NCBI GenBank assembly: GCA_010094025.1
Contig: ML991809.1
Location: 186,001-250,000, forward strand
Reading direction: 5' to 3'
DNA length: 64,000 nucleotides
From: Viridothelium virens
Lineage: Eukaryota; Ascomycota; Dothideomycetes; Trypetheliales; Trypetheliaceae
Shown here in pieces: positions 10,537 through 21,306 of the stretch (positions are counted from its first letter, which is position 1; each line of letters starts with the position of its first letter). The position numbers were made by a program, and so were the translations under genes. The notes beneath the pieces were generated by a model. It worked only from the letters and a program-made list of their open reading frames with translations. It searched no databases and was not told where the DNA came from.

Positions 10537-11607
10537 TGTGATAGTATTTGGAACGGCGAGTTTCTCCGTTTACGTACGTTGGTAAATATGGGTCGTCATG
10601 GTGGTGGACGCGCGCGAACGCGAAGCTGCGCGTTAACGCGTTCCTATTAACGGGTTCCTGGCCAACCGGGTGTAAGCAGTTACGTCATCTCGAACTCCCA
10701 CACCTTCTACCTAAATACGACCGCATACCTTGTAATTAGGAACGCACCCAACATTTCACACGCCTTAGAAAGGTCCCCCGTACCTCACAGGGGTATGAAT
10801 ATCATACTTGACTCGAGGGTTCTCAGGAGCCATGCCAACGATCAGTCCCTGTTACATTTGTATCCATGTAGGGAGAGACTAGCGAGATATCATTCTGGAC
10901 CCGCCGAGCTTTCGTCAAGACCTGAGAAGCCAACTTAAGCGTCTTCTAGTCCTTTCCCACTCTTTTCGGGTCTCTGACAATGAGGCGATTTGTATTGGCT
11001 GACTTTATACCGAATTTCCTACGATCGCAATTGGGTATCAGTCTACTATATTTGAATCAATTATCTCTAGCTCCGAAACTAGCAAGGCTTTCTATGGGAG
11101 GAGGTAGAAGTTGGGGCGGGAGCGCCAATATATTTACGGTTACATGCCTGAAAGCAAACTCCAACACCTTATGTCAGTGTACCTTAGATTTGTCAATGAC
11201 CAGTTTATTTATGGAAGCTGCAACCTCAACCGCAACGGTGTTGCTGAAAGCGTCGTGAAACACATACCTAGCTATGAGAGTGAGAAGCACACGAGTTGGG
11301 CAGGTGCCTGGCATGGCGACAGTGAGCTTGCATCCTCACCACACATCATGAGTCCCTCAAGCGCGCCTTTTTTAGTGGATCTATCCACGCTGCCACAGCG
11401 ATCCCAGAGAACTTGAACGCTGATTCCACTGACGGCCTTTCATTCAACGGTCGTTATCCTCCCTTCATCCTCCCTCTTGAGCGCGTGAACACGCAAACAA
11501 TTCCAACGACATCTGCTACTTCAATTAAGCCATATCCATTCATCGTTGCCAATCTCGATTCGACAACTAAATCACTACTCCGCTGTAGACCCGATATCTT
11601 GGTGAAA
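10537..11607. other. Divergent promoter region between ORC1 and the KH-like gene
   Basis: About 1.07 kb containing the MCB-like cluster near ORC1. Two plus-strand frames of about 90-100 codons (from 10980 and 11111) are open by chance or lie in a leader; neither has a motif. The frame from 11326 to 11615 is open and in phase with the next gene but lacks an ATG before 11608, so it is more likely 5' leader. Confidence 0.4.
10608..10641. promoter_or_regulatory. MCB-like cluster upstream of ORC1
   Basis: Within 34 bp, at 72-105 bp before the ORC1 ATG, lie ACGCGC (10608), ACGCGA (10618) and a perfect ACGCGT (10636). ACGCGT is the Mbp1/Swi6 (MBF) site that drives G1/S expression of replication genes in yeasts. 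The positions are seen directly; the function is inferred from the gene it precedes. Confidence 0.5.
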
Positions 11608-14227
11608 ATGGAAGAGTAAGTTCTCTCTGTGCCCCATTACAGTCATATTTTGGCTAATACTTAACTTATCGAAGCTGGGGGGCCTTCGGTTCTGCAAGTA
11701 ATACAGATTTTCCATCAGATTTGCAATTTGCTTCACTAACTCTTTTCCAGTCTGGAAGGATCGAAAGGGTAAACGTCCATCCGATAAAAATCCTTGGCGA
11801 AACGTTTCGCTGTCTGCATCTGTCGCTGCCAGCACACAAGGTATGCCCCAGCAGTACTTTGATTGTAGCTACGATATTCACAATGCAATAGGACGTAACT
11901 CCTCCGAAATCACACACCAAACTTCCGAACCACGAAAAATCAATTCTGATCCTAAGTCCCCGGAAACTATACAGGAAGCCAGGACTCACGGGCGTCATGT
12001 TCGCTCTGAGGACTCCAACGTTGACTCTCAAAGAATATCTATGCTCTCGCTACCTAATCAAGCGCGATACAAGCGTCCACCACGACCGCTCTTCACTGAA
12101 CGCGACAACGCAGCTAGGTTAGCATGGCGTCAAAAGGCTCAGGAGACAGGCAAATTGGTCATTAACCGAATTTTCATTGAAATGGAAAACCAGGACCCGC
12201 ATCAAGCACTCAAAACTGCATCATTTCCAAAGCTGGAGCAGTTGGCTAATGAAACTGGGACGCACATCCAAGTTAAGCGATCCGAAAAGTCTGGGAACAA
12301 TGTCGTTTTGCTTTTCTGGGGTCAGAAGCAACAGGTCGATGCTGCAAAAGCCATAGCCAATAAATGGGTCTCGGAGCTGGGTGGGGAGAGTGTGAAAGCA
12401 AAGGCATGGGCGAAACTTTGGTCTCTCACACCGGACCTTAAGCAGAGACTGGAGAAAAAGCTCGTAGATGACGAGCAACGCCAAGCATTTAGACAGACCC
12501 CAGAGACTGGCATCACATTCCCTGCTATCGTAAGTTCGATTTCTGATGGATTTGCTTGGCAATGCTAACACTATTTAGGGTAATGTTCTATGGCCAGCTG
12601 ACGAGTACCATCCAGTGGAGGTCCTAGGCAAGAGCTATGAGGCTCTCGATCCAATTCGTATGGATTGCCGGTGCTACATCGTCTGGGATGACGACGCTTT
12701 CAAACTCATGGGACGTGACAAGGAAATGGTGAGGACAGCCGCGATTCGTGTTCGTGGAGCCTTGTTCCATGTTGTTGCACGTCAGATGGATGTGAGGAGT
12801 ATCTACATTCTCCAGCTTCCTATAGAACATGGTGCTCTCTTGAACATACGACCGTGGAAATATTATGCCCCTGACCAGCTAAGACGCGGTGTGGATCCGG
12901 ACAAGGCGCAGACTCTAGTACGAGCTGACATGAACCGCTCCGGGAGTCTGCCGGAAGCCGATATTCTCCTGGATTCCACGCTCAGGTCCAGGCTAAACGC
13001 CATCAAGATAAGAGATACGACAATTGAGCTATTGGAAGGACTGCGTTACTACAAGGGCAACGTGAAGATGGAGTTCCGCCTAGGCAATTTCATGCTCCTG
13101 CGCTACAGGCACCCCTCGGCTGATGGCTGGCAATTTGAGGACTTTGAAAACATGCTGAGCCAACAACAGTTCAAGGGGGCTGTTAGTCAAGTGTGAGTTC
13201 ATTCGTCTTCCTTCTGACCCTTGATTTCGCGAGTTTTGAGAGCGCATTTCTTTCCTTTTCGCTACGGGTTCTCCGGACCTACGATGAATGATTTTTTTGT
13301 GAGGCGGTTGCTAATAATTCTAGACTTGGAGATGAAGAGCTCGAAGAGATGCTCCTGAAACGAATAATGCAAGCCGATCATCTGCTCGAACCGTCATCGA
13401 CCGGCACTGCTACCCTTGAGGATGAGAGACCGACGTACAGTGCTAAAATCAACATACACAACCCTAATGGTACGGGCAATTACCTTTATGAGCTTGTCTT
13501 TGAAGATAGCGGCCGTATGTTTCAGTGTACCTCCCAAAATTGGAGCAAGCTCGACCCCGATTGCAGCAGTCCGACCAAATTACTTGATGTTCCCTTAATA
13601 GACCTCCAGAAGGGTTCTGCATGGGCCCTCGAAGCCAGCGCTACCCAGGTCGTGTCCGACGAGTCGCAAGTCCCTTCAATCTTACTGAGCTTTGCCGAAC
13701 GGCTTGCAGTCGATCCCAGGCGAGCACGAGATCATGCTAACCCCACACGTTTCCTCTGGTTTCCCGAAGGTCTCCCCGTCAACTACTGTGATCAGAAGGT
13801 GTCCTGGACATTCAAACTCATTGGTAGCATGTATCATGTAGAGGTCGCGAGGCACCAGCACATCGATCTGAAGAAAGCAGATGCAGTGATCGGAAGGGGA
13901 ATGGGACCTTTGGGTATGATGGAAAAGCCGCGCTGGAGCGTTACTGTGTATCATGAGGGGTGGGGCGCGTCTCTAGCGACTCATGCAAATCTCAAAGTTG
14001 GAGAGTGCACGACTTACCCGATCGAGGCGACGAAGTGGTTCCCGGAGGACCACAACACTGGCCATGCGAGCAACACTCACGAGGATCAAGAAGGTTGTGT
14101 AAGCTTGATGGAGAAGCTTATCAAGCTTGAGCGCGTTATAAGAGAGAAGATTGAAGCGAATGGGAGATCAAACACAGCCGAATACTTTGAACCGGAGATT
14201 AACGGCCATCAGGATTCACTCTTGTAG
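11608..14227 (+). CDS. Large fungal protein with KH-like N-terminal region
   Basis: Six exons: 11608-11615, 11675-11697, 11751-11840, 11892-12529, 12579-13192 and 13324-14227, giving 758 residues starting MEDWGAFGSAIWKDRKGKR. The ATG has A at -3 and G at +4. The first two exons are only 8 and 23 nt. The intron 11841-11891 is 51 nt with no stop, so retention would add 17 residues. A segment near residue 145-220 (FPKLEQLANETGTHIQVKR, then NNVVLLFWG and DAAKAIANKWVSEL) resembles a KH RNA-binding fold lacking an obvious GXXG loop. The C-terminal 450 residues are well-ordered and resemble a domain I recall as DUF7905 in filamentous ascomycetes. Function unknown; RNA binding is only an inference. 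Confidence 0.75.
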
Positions 14228-14651
14228 ATGGGGAAAAGCTGCTTGTACCTGCGTTTCGCGCATGTAGAGCAGACTTGCTTCCAATAGCTCCGACAACGAT
14301 GGAAATAAGCAGATGGCAACTCTATAGTGCCAATGGAGAGAGACAACGACATATTCGACCCATTTGTGATGTAAGGGTGCCAATAGCTTTTTTGCCCTCG
14401 GTATCTAGATAGATTTCATAGTCACAAATCCAAGCCGCTACAATTTCGTCCTTTACCGCCTGCTTTATTCTCTGATACTCGAGTTTTCTCGTATGTACTA
14501 GGGCCGGTGTTTGTCGTGTAGCTTCTTTATATTTTTTCCCGGCGCGAACTTCCTTATCGAGAGGCTGCCGCATAAAAGAGGATCTATTCCTAACACGAGG
14601 ACTTTGCCTCGTCATTATTGATCGTGTAACATTTGTTCTTGCACCCGCCTA
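14228..14651. other. Tail-to-tail intergenic region
   Basis: 424 bp between the stop codons of two convergent genes. A minus-strand 97-codon frame (14322-14615) is Lys/Arg-rich but unrecognised and probably lies in the 3' untranslated region of the prefoldin gene. Confidence 0.4.
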
Positions 14652-15234
14652 TCAAGCCGCCGCAGCCTGTGTACTACCTTCACCTCCTTGTCCAGAGAGC
14701 ACCTTTTGTCTGATTACATCCTCAACCATGCTTACACTCCGTCCCTTGCTCTGCACCGCTTTTTCTAGATCCTTAAGATTCTTCTCTAGGTCATCTACCT
14801 TCTCGTTGTAGAATGTGGTCGCATCCTCAGGACTTTTTTCCAAAAAAAATCCAGTTCCAACATCTACGAGGACAGAACGTACAGATGACAGCGTAGCGGG
14901 AACGTAGAGAGAGGGCGTGAGTGGGATAAGTAAGTTTTGAGCTTTGGATTCCGTGTCGTTGGTGACGTGAAGCTTCTGCGGCCCATTTGGGAAAGTGCGC
15001 TGTATGTTGCTGAGGCAGTCGCGAAATTTGTTCTGAGCTGCGCGTAGATTTTGGTATGAAGTGGTGAGATGGGTGAGTTCGTCGTCAAGTTGTTTTTTTA
15101 CTTGAGAGAGTTGCGGGGTTGAGAGGGTGCTGAGGTCGACTGGAAATTGATCAGCTTCTGCACTAAACCGCGCCAGTAGCATGGAAAAATGCTTGAGTAC
15201 CTGATTGACCTTGGGGACTTGTTGTAGCTGTCAT
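14652..15234 (-). CDS. GIM5: Prefoldin subunit 5 (Gim5)
   Basis: Exons 15234-15201 and 15139-14652 join in phase 1 to give 173 residues beginning MTATTSPQGQSVDLSTL. The intron has donor GTACTC, branch GCTGAT and acceptor TTTCCAG; a frame read straight through it would use a false start at 15182. The product shows the alpha-type prefoldin pattern: N-terminal helix PQLSQVKKQLDDELTHLTTSY, a central beta hairpin region (LLIPLTPSLYVPATL, VLVDVGTGFFLEK) and a C-terminal coiled-coil helix DDLEKNLKDLEKAVQSK. Prefoldin is the hexameric chaperone that hands unfolded actin and tubulin to CCT. The gene is divergent from the CPC1-type gene across about 0.9 kb. Confidence 0.93.
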
Positions 15235-15322
15235 TCCGGCTACCACAGATGGAATTGGAGATGTTTGCTCTGCCCGCAGGAGATGATCGACGTCACAGAA
15301 ACAGACCGGGAAGCTTTGATAT

Positions 15323-15346
15323 CACGTGCATGATGATCGACACGTG
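15323..15346. promoter_or_regulatory. Paired CACGTG E-boxes
   Basis: Two CACGTG palindromes lie about 18 bp apart, 90-110 bp upstream of the GIM5 ATG and further upstream of the CPC1-type gene. CACGTG is bound by bHLH factors such as Cbf1 and Pho4 in fungi. The sites are visible; occupancy is inference. Confidence 0.4.
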
Positions 15347-15504
15347 CCCGGGACCCTGGCCGTTAGGCCGTTGATGAAAGTTAAGTCAACGCCGTGGGGT
15401 GGGATGAATTAGGTGCGGAAATAAACTACACCGTATTCCGTAGATGGTAGTTTAACAGCCGGAAAAGCAACTCCGAGTAGCTCCGCTAGTATGCGATGAA
15501 TGCC

Positions 15505-15511
15505 TGACTCA
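15505..15511. promoter_or_regulatory. GCN4/CPC1 recognition element TGACTCA (distal)
   Basis: A perfect 7-bp GCRE/CPRE, the consensus bound by the product of the adjacent gene class. Together with a second copy at 16184 it suggests autoregulation, which is known for cpc-1 and cpcA. Confidence 0.5.
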
Positions 15512-16122
15512 CCTCTAGCATCCAACACTGATGCCTGCGATTGATCTATAGGAAAAAGCGCCCCTCGCATTCAATCTTCCGGGGCCGCGTTATGCATGCA
15601 GTGCATTCGTCAAGATCTCAACGAACGGCTGCGGAATACGTCCGTAAATGGGAGTACGGCTTCGTGTTGCCCCTTACCGTACCGGCTGAATAGACGAGAT
15701 TGGAGAGAGATTTATCGCTGCCTGCAGCTTGGCCGCCTTTGTGATTGGACTCGTGGCTGCATTAGCTGGGCAAGGCGCAATGCGTTGCTTACTGAGCGGG
15801 TTTTTGGAGTCTGCCTAGCGAGGCGGTGTTCACAGGATCGCTGACCCTGGCCGGTCCACGACGACAGGCCACGCAATAGTCGCAATCGCTGTGTCTGTGA
15901 ATTTGCTTCAAGAAGTCATGCTGGGAATTATAGTCATGAGGAGCGGTCTTTGTGGTTGTCGTGAGTATTTGGGATGATCGCAAGCTACAGATCTCGTCGC
16001 AATTCACTGTCCGTGGCGGTGGGGGAAAAAATCATCTCACGATCCCGGCCGGTTTCAAGGTTGACCGACGAGGACGAGTGCTGGGCAAGCAGAGGGCGGC
16101 ACGCTAAACCGCCTTGAGTCTG

Positions 16123-17637
16123 ATGCATTCATCGGCGATTGGTCAGACGCAGCCAGGATTCACGGCTGGTCAGGGTTTTGCAGTGACTCACACTCACGAT
16201 AGCGCGGGGATAGGGCGCACCCACACTCCCACACTTCCATTAATAAGGCACCAAACCCCCATCTCTGCCTGGCTCTTCTCTTCCTCCCAACCACCCACAT
16301 TGTATCCATACAGTAATCAAAAGAGACAACCACAGGCATGGCTGTCTTCTAGTTCTTCGTCTTCACCTCAAATCTTGTCCAACGGCAAGATAGCTCGGTT
16401 CAGTCTACCGGTTAACTCTCCACTCAATAACAATTACCATTCAGAGCTTCTGCTTGCAGATCCTCTGAACTCAAGGCCAGCCTCGCGCACCTTCAGTTCA
16501 CCTTCAAACACCTTCACCACGTTCGACTTCACGTCGTTCACCACGGCTCAACCACAGCAACAATGGCTTTCTCCATCATTGTCAGCTCCCCGGCATCCGC
16601 CACAACCAACCTTCAGCAATCAACAAGACTTCGTTCTGTACGATCAACCACCGGCACCCTCCCAGGCCAGCCGTCACTCTCCCGCTACGAATCCGCGGCA
16701 TACGTTTAACAGCGTCCACAACCAATTTCCTACATCTTCACCGTCGACTTCTGTTGCCACTGTGCATCAACGTAGTAACTCTGTTCAACGTCCACCGGTT
16801 CCTCTTTTCTCTAGCAATAGTGGTTCTAGTACATCTCAGCAGTCTGTCACTATGTTTGCAGGTAGTTCTCCTTCCTGTAGCTCTGTGTCTTCTCAAAGTC
16901 TTACGCCATCTTCAGACATGAACGAGAACTCTGCGGCCAGCCTTGGTGGCTGGACCGACGGATTCGGTACTCAGTCTATGACTGATGCGGAAATGGCCGC
17001 CCACATTACCAACTTTACGTCGATTAATGGCAACAACAACGAGTTCCAGCAATCGACGTCAACTGGCGGCACCATCTCTCCAAGCGATCTCGTCAATGAA
17101 TCCGTTCCGAACTCCACTGCTATGACCAACCTGACATCGCCTTCTCCATGGGAGACTCCACTCGATGATTTTGAGACTTCTCCCCTGTTCGATGGCCTTC
17201 AGGGTGATCCGACTCTCGGAAGCTCTGACCAATGGTTCTCTCTCTTCCCGGACCAGGAGCATGACAATGATGTTATCCAACGATCCACCTCCCAACGCTC
17301 ATTCGACTCTGCCGCTAGCGCTTCTCCTATCGTTCTCCACCCTGGTGGTCAATCCAACCGCAAAATGTCTACAACTGCCTCCCCTGCTGTCAAGCACTCC
17401 CAGACTGCTGGTGTGCACAAGAAAAACCGTGAACTTCCTCCCATCCTCGCTGATCCTGGAGACCCGATCGCTGTCAAACGTGCTCGAAATACTGCAGCAG
17501 CTCGGAAATCTCGTGACAGGAAAGTCAAGAAATTCGAGGACATGGAAGGAGAGATCATGGCACTTCGCCGAGAGAAGGCTGACTTGCAGGCTGAGATGGA
17601 AGAGTGGAAAAAGCGAGCTCTGGCTCGAGGCTCGTAA
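16123..17637 (+). CDS. cpc1: CPC1/GCN4-type bZIP activator of amino acid biosynthesis
   Basis: One open frame of 504 codons from ATG 16123. The last 60 residues are a bZIP: basic region KRARNTAAARKSRDRK, then a short leucine-zipper helix, preceded by the GCN4-like lead-in NRELPPILADPGDP. Acidic/aromatic activation segments lie at SPWETPLDDFETSPLFDG and SSDQWFSLFPDQE, as in CPC1/CpcA/Gcn4. The start is uncertain. From in-frame ATG 16852 the protein would be 261 residues, close to the 245-281 of characterised CPC1, CpcA and Gcn4, leaving a long leader with two short out-of-frame ORFs. Against that, the main frame stays open for 240 codons before 16852 and looks protein-like (QQDFVLYDQPPAP, RPPVPLFSS). 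The factor drives the cross-pathway amino-acid starvation response in the nucleus. Confidence 0.85.
   Translation: MHSSAIGQTQPGFTAGQGFAVTHTHDSAGIGRTHTPTLPLIRHQTPISAWLFSSSQPPTLYPYSNQKRQPQAWLSSSSSSSPQILSNGKIARFSLPVNSPLNNNYHSELLLADPLNSRPASRTFSSPSNTFTTFDFTSFTTAQPQQQWLSPSLSAPRHPPQPTFSNQQDFVLYDQPPAPSQASRHSPATNPRHTFNSVHNQFPTSSPSTSVATVHQRSNSVQRPPVPLFSSNSGSSTSQQSVTMFAGSSPSCSSVSSQSLTPSSDMNENSAASLGGWTDGFGTQSMTDAEMAAHITNFTSINGNNNEFQQSTSTGGTISPSDLVNESVPNSTAMTNLTSPSPWETPLDDFETSPLFDGLQGDPTLGSSDQWFSLFPDQEHDNDVIQRSTSQRSFDSAASASPIVLHPGGQSNRKMSTTASPAVKHSQTAGVHKKNRELPPILADPGDPIAVKRARNTAAARKSRDRKVKKFEDMEGEIMALRREKADLQAEMEEWKKRALARGS
16184..16190. promoter_or_regulatory. GCN4/CPC1 recognition element TGACTCA (proximal)
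   Basis: A second perfect TGACTCA, about 60 bp inside the longest open frame of the bZIP gene. If it works as an autoregulatory site, transcription may begin downstream of it, which argues against ATG 16123 as the start. Confidence 0.45.
16338..16352 (+). other. Short upstream ORF candidate 1 (MAVF)
   Basis: ATG GCT GTC TTC TAG, out of frame with the bZIP frame, after a CT-rich stretch that looks like a 5' leader (16240-16310). Its size matches the very short first uORF expected of GCN4-type translational control. Confidence 0.4.
16563..16709 (+). other. Upstream ORF candidate 2 (48 codons)
   Basis: Starts CAACAATGG, a strong context, and encodes 48 residues out of frame with the bZIP frame, ending TAA at 16707-16709. 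It lies 210 nt after candidate 1 and 142 nt before ATG 16852. The layout resembles the two-uORF leaders of N. crassa cpc-1 and A. nidulans cpcA, in which the second uORF is the longer one. Confidence 0.4.
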
Positions 17638-18548
17638 GCTGCCTATTGTGATGCTTACTGCTCCTATCCGTCTCTTTCTTTTCTTTTGGCGCCGACTAGG
17701 ATGTGCAAAAGTGCTTGGCTTTCCTGGGATTCCTTTTTTCCTCGCCATCTCCTGCTCTTTGGGACATAGCGACATCTCCTCTCAGGCTCACCTGATTTGC
17801 ATGATGTTCGCATTGATTATAGTTTCTGTTTTAACCTTCCCGCAACTGCCCACTCTCCCTGATATTCTTGATTTACAGTTTTTGTTATTTTCTTGGCTGG
17901 TCGGTTCTGATTGTCGTCTGCCTTAACGGTGGATTCGACTCGTGGCCTTGCCATACTTAGTTTATATTATGATTGCTGATTGCTGAAGAGGCTGACGGTG
18001 GTGGAGACAGATGATTCTCGACTTGATGTAGTCTTTGCAATATACACCACCACATTCATTGGACTCACGTACACTGCTGCTGTGACCTACGTAGTCATTT
18101 GTAAAGATCTTGTGCTGGATAGAGAACACCTCCGTGAACATCGTCGCCAAAATCTGTCTAACAGAGGCCTCTCAAAGTTGACGCATCCTGCGTATATCTA
18201 AACGCGTCATTCAACCAGACGTGTGGCAATGAGGACGACCCTTGCTCGAGAAATCTAGATCCCTTTCAGGATTTGTCTGCACTGTACTCCGTAAGTCAAG
18301 CCGACTTTCAATCCTCGATGAAGACATGACCTTTGTAGAACCTGCTCATCCTCAGTCCATGTCTGAATCTATCCTTAATGGTGACATCCACCTCACCGGA
18401 ATTGCATAGAGATAAAGTCAGATATTCATCGATTTGGTTTCGATTGCTTTCAAACATGTCGATGTCTTTGTATAGTACTAAAGGCTCTGTACACATGGCA
18501 ATCTCTGCAACCCTCCCACCTCCAACCCCCTCCATCCTCCCCTTCCCC
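17638..18548. other. Tail-to-tail intergenic region
   Basis: 0.9 kb between two convergent genes. The first 300 bp are T/C-rich, as in long 3' untranslated regions. Frames there are shadows without motifs. Confidence 0.4.
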
Positions 18549-21002
18549 TCAGATCCACAACCTCCCCACCCCATCCGCTCCCACACTCACACACCACGCC
18601 TCTCGTCCATGCCACCCCACCTCCAACACCCCCAGTCCCCCTTCCACCCTATGCCCCACCAACCGCTTCAACGGCACAATAACCGGCTCCTCCAACCCAT
18701 CCGCCACCACCCTCGCATGCAGCACATGCACCGCGCCATCATCCGCCCCACTCGCCAACAACGGCACCCCACCACCACTCGGATGAAATGCAACACTACG
18801 CACCGCTCTCGCATGGTACCTCAGCGTCTTCCAGGGCAGCGGGCCCAACTCCAAGTCATGCCACAGCACGCGTCGATCGTACGCCCCGCACACGAGATGC
18901 GCGCCTGCACCCGGGTGCACGGCGATGCTGCTGAGCCAGCGCGCGCCGGGCCGCAGCGTCTTCGCCAGCGTCTGCGCCTGCAGGTCGTAGATGCGGACGG
19001 AGCGCTGGGTCGCGAGGAAGAAGAGCGGTTGCGTCGGGTGGAACGCAGTGGTTTGCGGGGCGCCGCCGCTGGAGCTGGGGATCCGTCGGAAGGGGTGCTG
19101 TGATGTGTGCGTGGGGAGGGTGTGGATGGTGACGGCGGTGCGGGACGACGCGGCGGTGGGGCTGGTGCTCGACAGGTGGGCGCCGCGCCGGTGGAAGCTG
19201 AGCGATTTGATGGGGGAGGTGGTGCTGGTTAGGGTGATGAGGAGGTGGATGGAGGAGGCTTGGAGGGAGGCGGGAGGGCGCGTCCAGGTTGCGGGGGAGT
19301 CTTTGGCTGGGATGGAAGAGGAGGAGGAGGATTTGGTGGCGGCATGTCCGAAGCCGGCGGAGAGGATGTCGTGGCTGGCTTGCTCGAGCTCGGGGTTGAT
19401 GAGAGAGGACGGGATCATCCAGTAGATGGTTTCGCCGGCTGCTGCAGTAAGGATGAAAGCGTCTCGGCCTGGGCGCCAGCGAACTACGTTGACGGCCTCG
19501 TCTGAGGAGAGTTTTGCTGTCCAGCATTGTCGGCCGCTGAGGATATGCCAGACCCGGACTGTACCGTCATCTCCAGCTGTAGCAACCCAGTTGCCGGACG
19601 GGTCGACGTCTACGCTCCGTACTCGTCCCTTGTGGCCTCGGAAGACAGTGGCGCATGCTGTAGGGAATGGGCGCAGTTCCTCGGGGCTTGGCAATTTTGG
19701 TAGGAGGGACTCAGGATCAATATTGAGCTTACTCCGTCGAACTCGAGGGGCAAGATACAGATCTAGACACCGCTCGAACTTCTCTTTCACGAAGCCACCA
19801 TATCCCGCCACCTTCCGTAATGCGTCATGAGTCTTTGGTAGGTACTCCCTTTCCCTTTCTTCAGGGTCCTGGCTTTCCCAAGTAGCCTTCTCGTCCTTGT
19901 CGGGCAGATACTCCGGTGGAGGTCTGTAGCTCTCCTCGTAACCCGGAGGAGGGAGCTTTGGAGCTGGGACGTGCATAGGATGGTCAGGTCGTGGAGCTTC
20001 GTCGGCCCAAATGTCGTACGTCTTCACGTCCGGATCTTGCTCTTCTTCCTCTTCCGGGGGTCTGTAAGGTTTTATGCGTCCTTCCCTTATTGCTCTCACC
20101 ATTTTCATCACCCGTTTGGCTTCATGCTTTGAAGGCACAAAGCGGCGCTTGGGTTCTGGAGCCGCACTCAGTGGCATGACCTCCTCCTTCCCTGAAAAGT
20201 ATTCAATCATGTTCGGATAGGGGTCGTAGCCGTCTACTGTGACTTCATTCCTTGTAAGCTTCTTGAGCACTTCCAGCTCCTCTTGGTTTAGCTCCAAAGG
20301 CTTGCCGGTAGCTGGATCGGTCAGACCCGTCCACCCCTCTGGTATGTCTATACTGTCAAGTAGTGCATCCAAAGCTTCGCCCTTTGCCGGTCGCATAATC
20401 TTCTTGCCGTTGATATCATAACCTATATGTGGATATACCTCATAGAAGTGTGAAGGTATGTTGCCGACAGTGTTTGCATTGGCCGGCGCGTCAGAATCAT
20501 CAGAGTCGTAGATAGGGTCAATTTCACGGTAGAGATATCGTGGATTCCCATTGGCATCTTGCGTGATAGTGTAGTTCGGTCCAACATCATCCTCGTCCAC
20601 TTCAACGTCAGCCAGAGCGTGGTCCTGTTTCGTGCCATTCTTAGAGATCACAGTTCCATCAGCACTTCTCTCTACTTTACTGGCATGGTCTTGGACCCTT
20701 TTGCTCCCCCCTCCTTGCTTTTGAGACTTGAGATCACTGACGAGCTGCCGGAGACCCCCCTTTCCTTCCTCGGACAAATCGCCGTTACTACTCAGCTCGT
20801 CGAGATCCGTTTCAGTGCCTTCGTCATCAAGTCCACTGAAATCGTCCTCGTCACTGCCACTATCATCTTCGGCCTCGGAGATATTTTCGCTACTGAGGTC
20901 AAGACCGTTGACGAGATCAATGGGTAAATCATTATCTGCAGATTCAGGCGGCGAGTTTCTTGTCACAATCTTCCGTTTCTTGCCCGCGACCGCGTTCGCC
21001 AT
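18549..21002 (-). CDS. ERB1: Ribosome biogenesis protein Erb1/BOP1
   Basis: Single-exon gene, 817 residues. An acidic Ser/Asp/Glu-rich N-terminus is followed by the BOP1NT domain (about 150-430), recognised by [36 protein letters not shown] and [15 protein letters not shown]-terminal WD40 propeller follows ([54 protein letters not shown]), ending GVGRLWI. Erb1 forms the PeBoW complex with Ytm1 and Nop7 for 60S maturation in the nucleolus. The loop at about 560-640 is Ser/Thr-rich. The 3' third is notably GC-rich compared with the 5' half. It is divergent from the Zn2Cys6 gene with 304 bp between the two ATGs. Confidence 0.95.
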   Translation of the reverse strand: MANAVAGKKRKIVTRNSPPESADNDLPIDLVNGLDLSSENISEAEDDSGSDEDDFSGLDDEGTETDLDELSSNGDLSEEGKGGLRQLVSDLKSQKQGGGSKRVQDHASKVERSADGTVISKNGTKQDHALADVEVDEDDVGPNYTITQDANGNPRYLYREIDPIYDSDDSDAPANANTVGNIPSHFYEVYPHIGYDINGKKIMRPAKGEALDALLDSIDIPEGWTGLTDPATGKPLELNQEELEVLKKLTRNEVTVDGYDPYPNMIEYFSGKEEVMPLSAAPEPKRRFVPSKHEAKRVMKMVRAIREGRIKPYRPPEEEEEQDPDVKTYDIWADEAPRPDHPMHVPAPKLPPPGYEESYRPPPEYLPDKDEKATWESQDPEEREREYLPKTHDALRKVAGYGGFVKEKFERCLDLYLAPRVRRSKLNIDPESLLPKLPSPEELRPFPTACATVFRGHKGRVRSVDVDPSGNWVATAGDDGTVRVWHILSGRQCWTAKLSSDEAVNVVRWRPGRDAFILTAAAGETIYWMIPSSLINPELEQASHDILSAGFGHAATKSSSSSSIPAKDSPATWTRPPASLQASSIHLLITLTSTTSPIKSLSFHRRGAHLSSTSPTAASSRTAVTIHTLPTHTSQHPFRRIPSSSGGAPQTTAFHPTQPLFFLATQRSVRIYDLQAQTLAKTLRPGARWLSSIAVHPGAGAHLVCGAYDRRVLWHDLELGPLPWKTLRYHARAVRSVAFHPSGGGVPLLASGADDGAVHVLHARVVADGLEEPVIVPLKRLVGHRVEGGLGVLEVGWHGREAWCVSVGADGVGRLWI

Positions 21003-21306
21003 GGTAGACCGCTTCTTTCAACGGGATGTTGGGCGTCTCAATTTTTTTGCGCGTGCAGAAGCGAGAGAAGATCGCGATAAGATAGGGCTCGGATCAGCGC
21101 CGCACCTCCGGTGCTGCTGAGTCATTGGGCTACTTAACCAACAAGCTGCTCACCGTTGGCCGACTCCAATGGCCCCGACCCGAGTATGACGGAGGAGAAT
21201 TGCTTGGCTTTTTCATGGGATATTTAAATCCTCAGCTGGCCAGAAGGGGGGAGTCGCCGGTGATTCTTTACGTGTCTTTTCACTCTGCAACAGAAGATTA
21301 TGCGGC

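Larger units (their letters stand above)
15235..16122. other. Divergent promoter between GIM5 and the CPC1-type gene
   Basis: About 0.9 kb with two CACGTG E-boxes and a TGACTCA element, plus several very short ATG-started frames (for example at 15484, 15492 and 15592). No supported gene. Confidence 0.5.

Noticed and set aside
14322-14615. 97-codon minus-strand frame after prefoldin
   Set aside because: Lies in the likely 3' untranslated region; Lys/Arg-rich but no known motif.
17165-17926. Plus-strand frame of 253 codons over the bZIP gene and its 3' region
   Set aside because: Out of frame with the bZIP reading and shows no motif; it is a shadow of the coding sequence plus T/C-rich 3' sequence.
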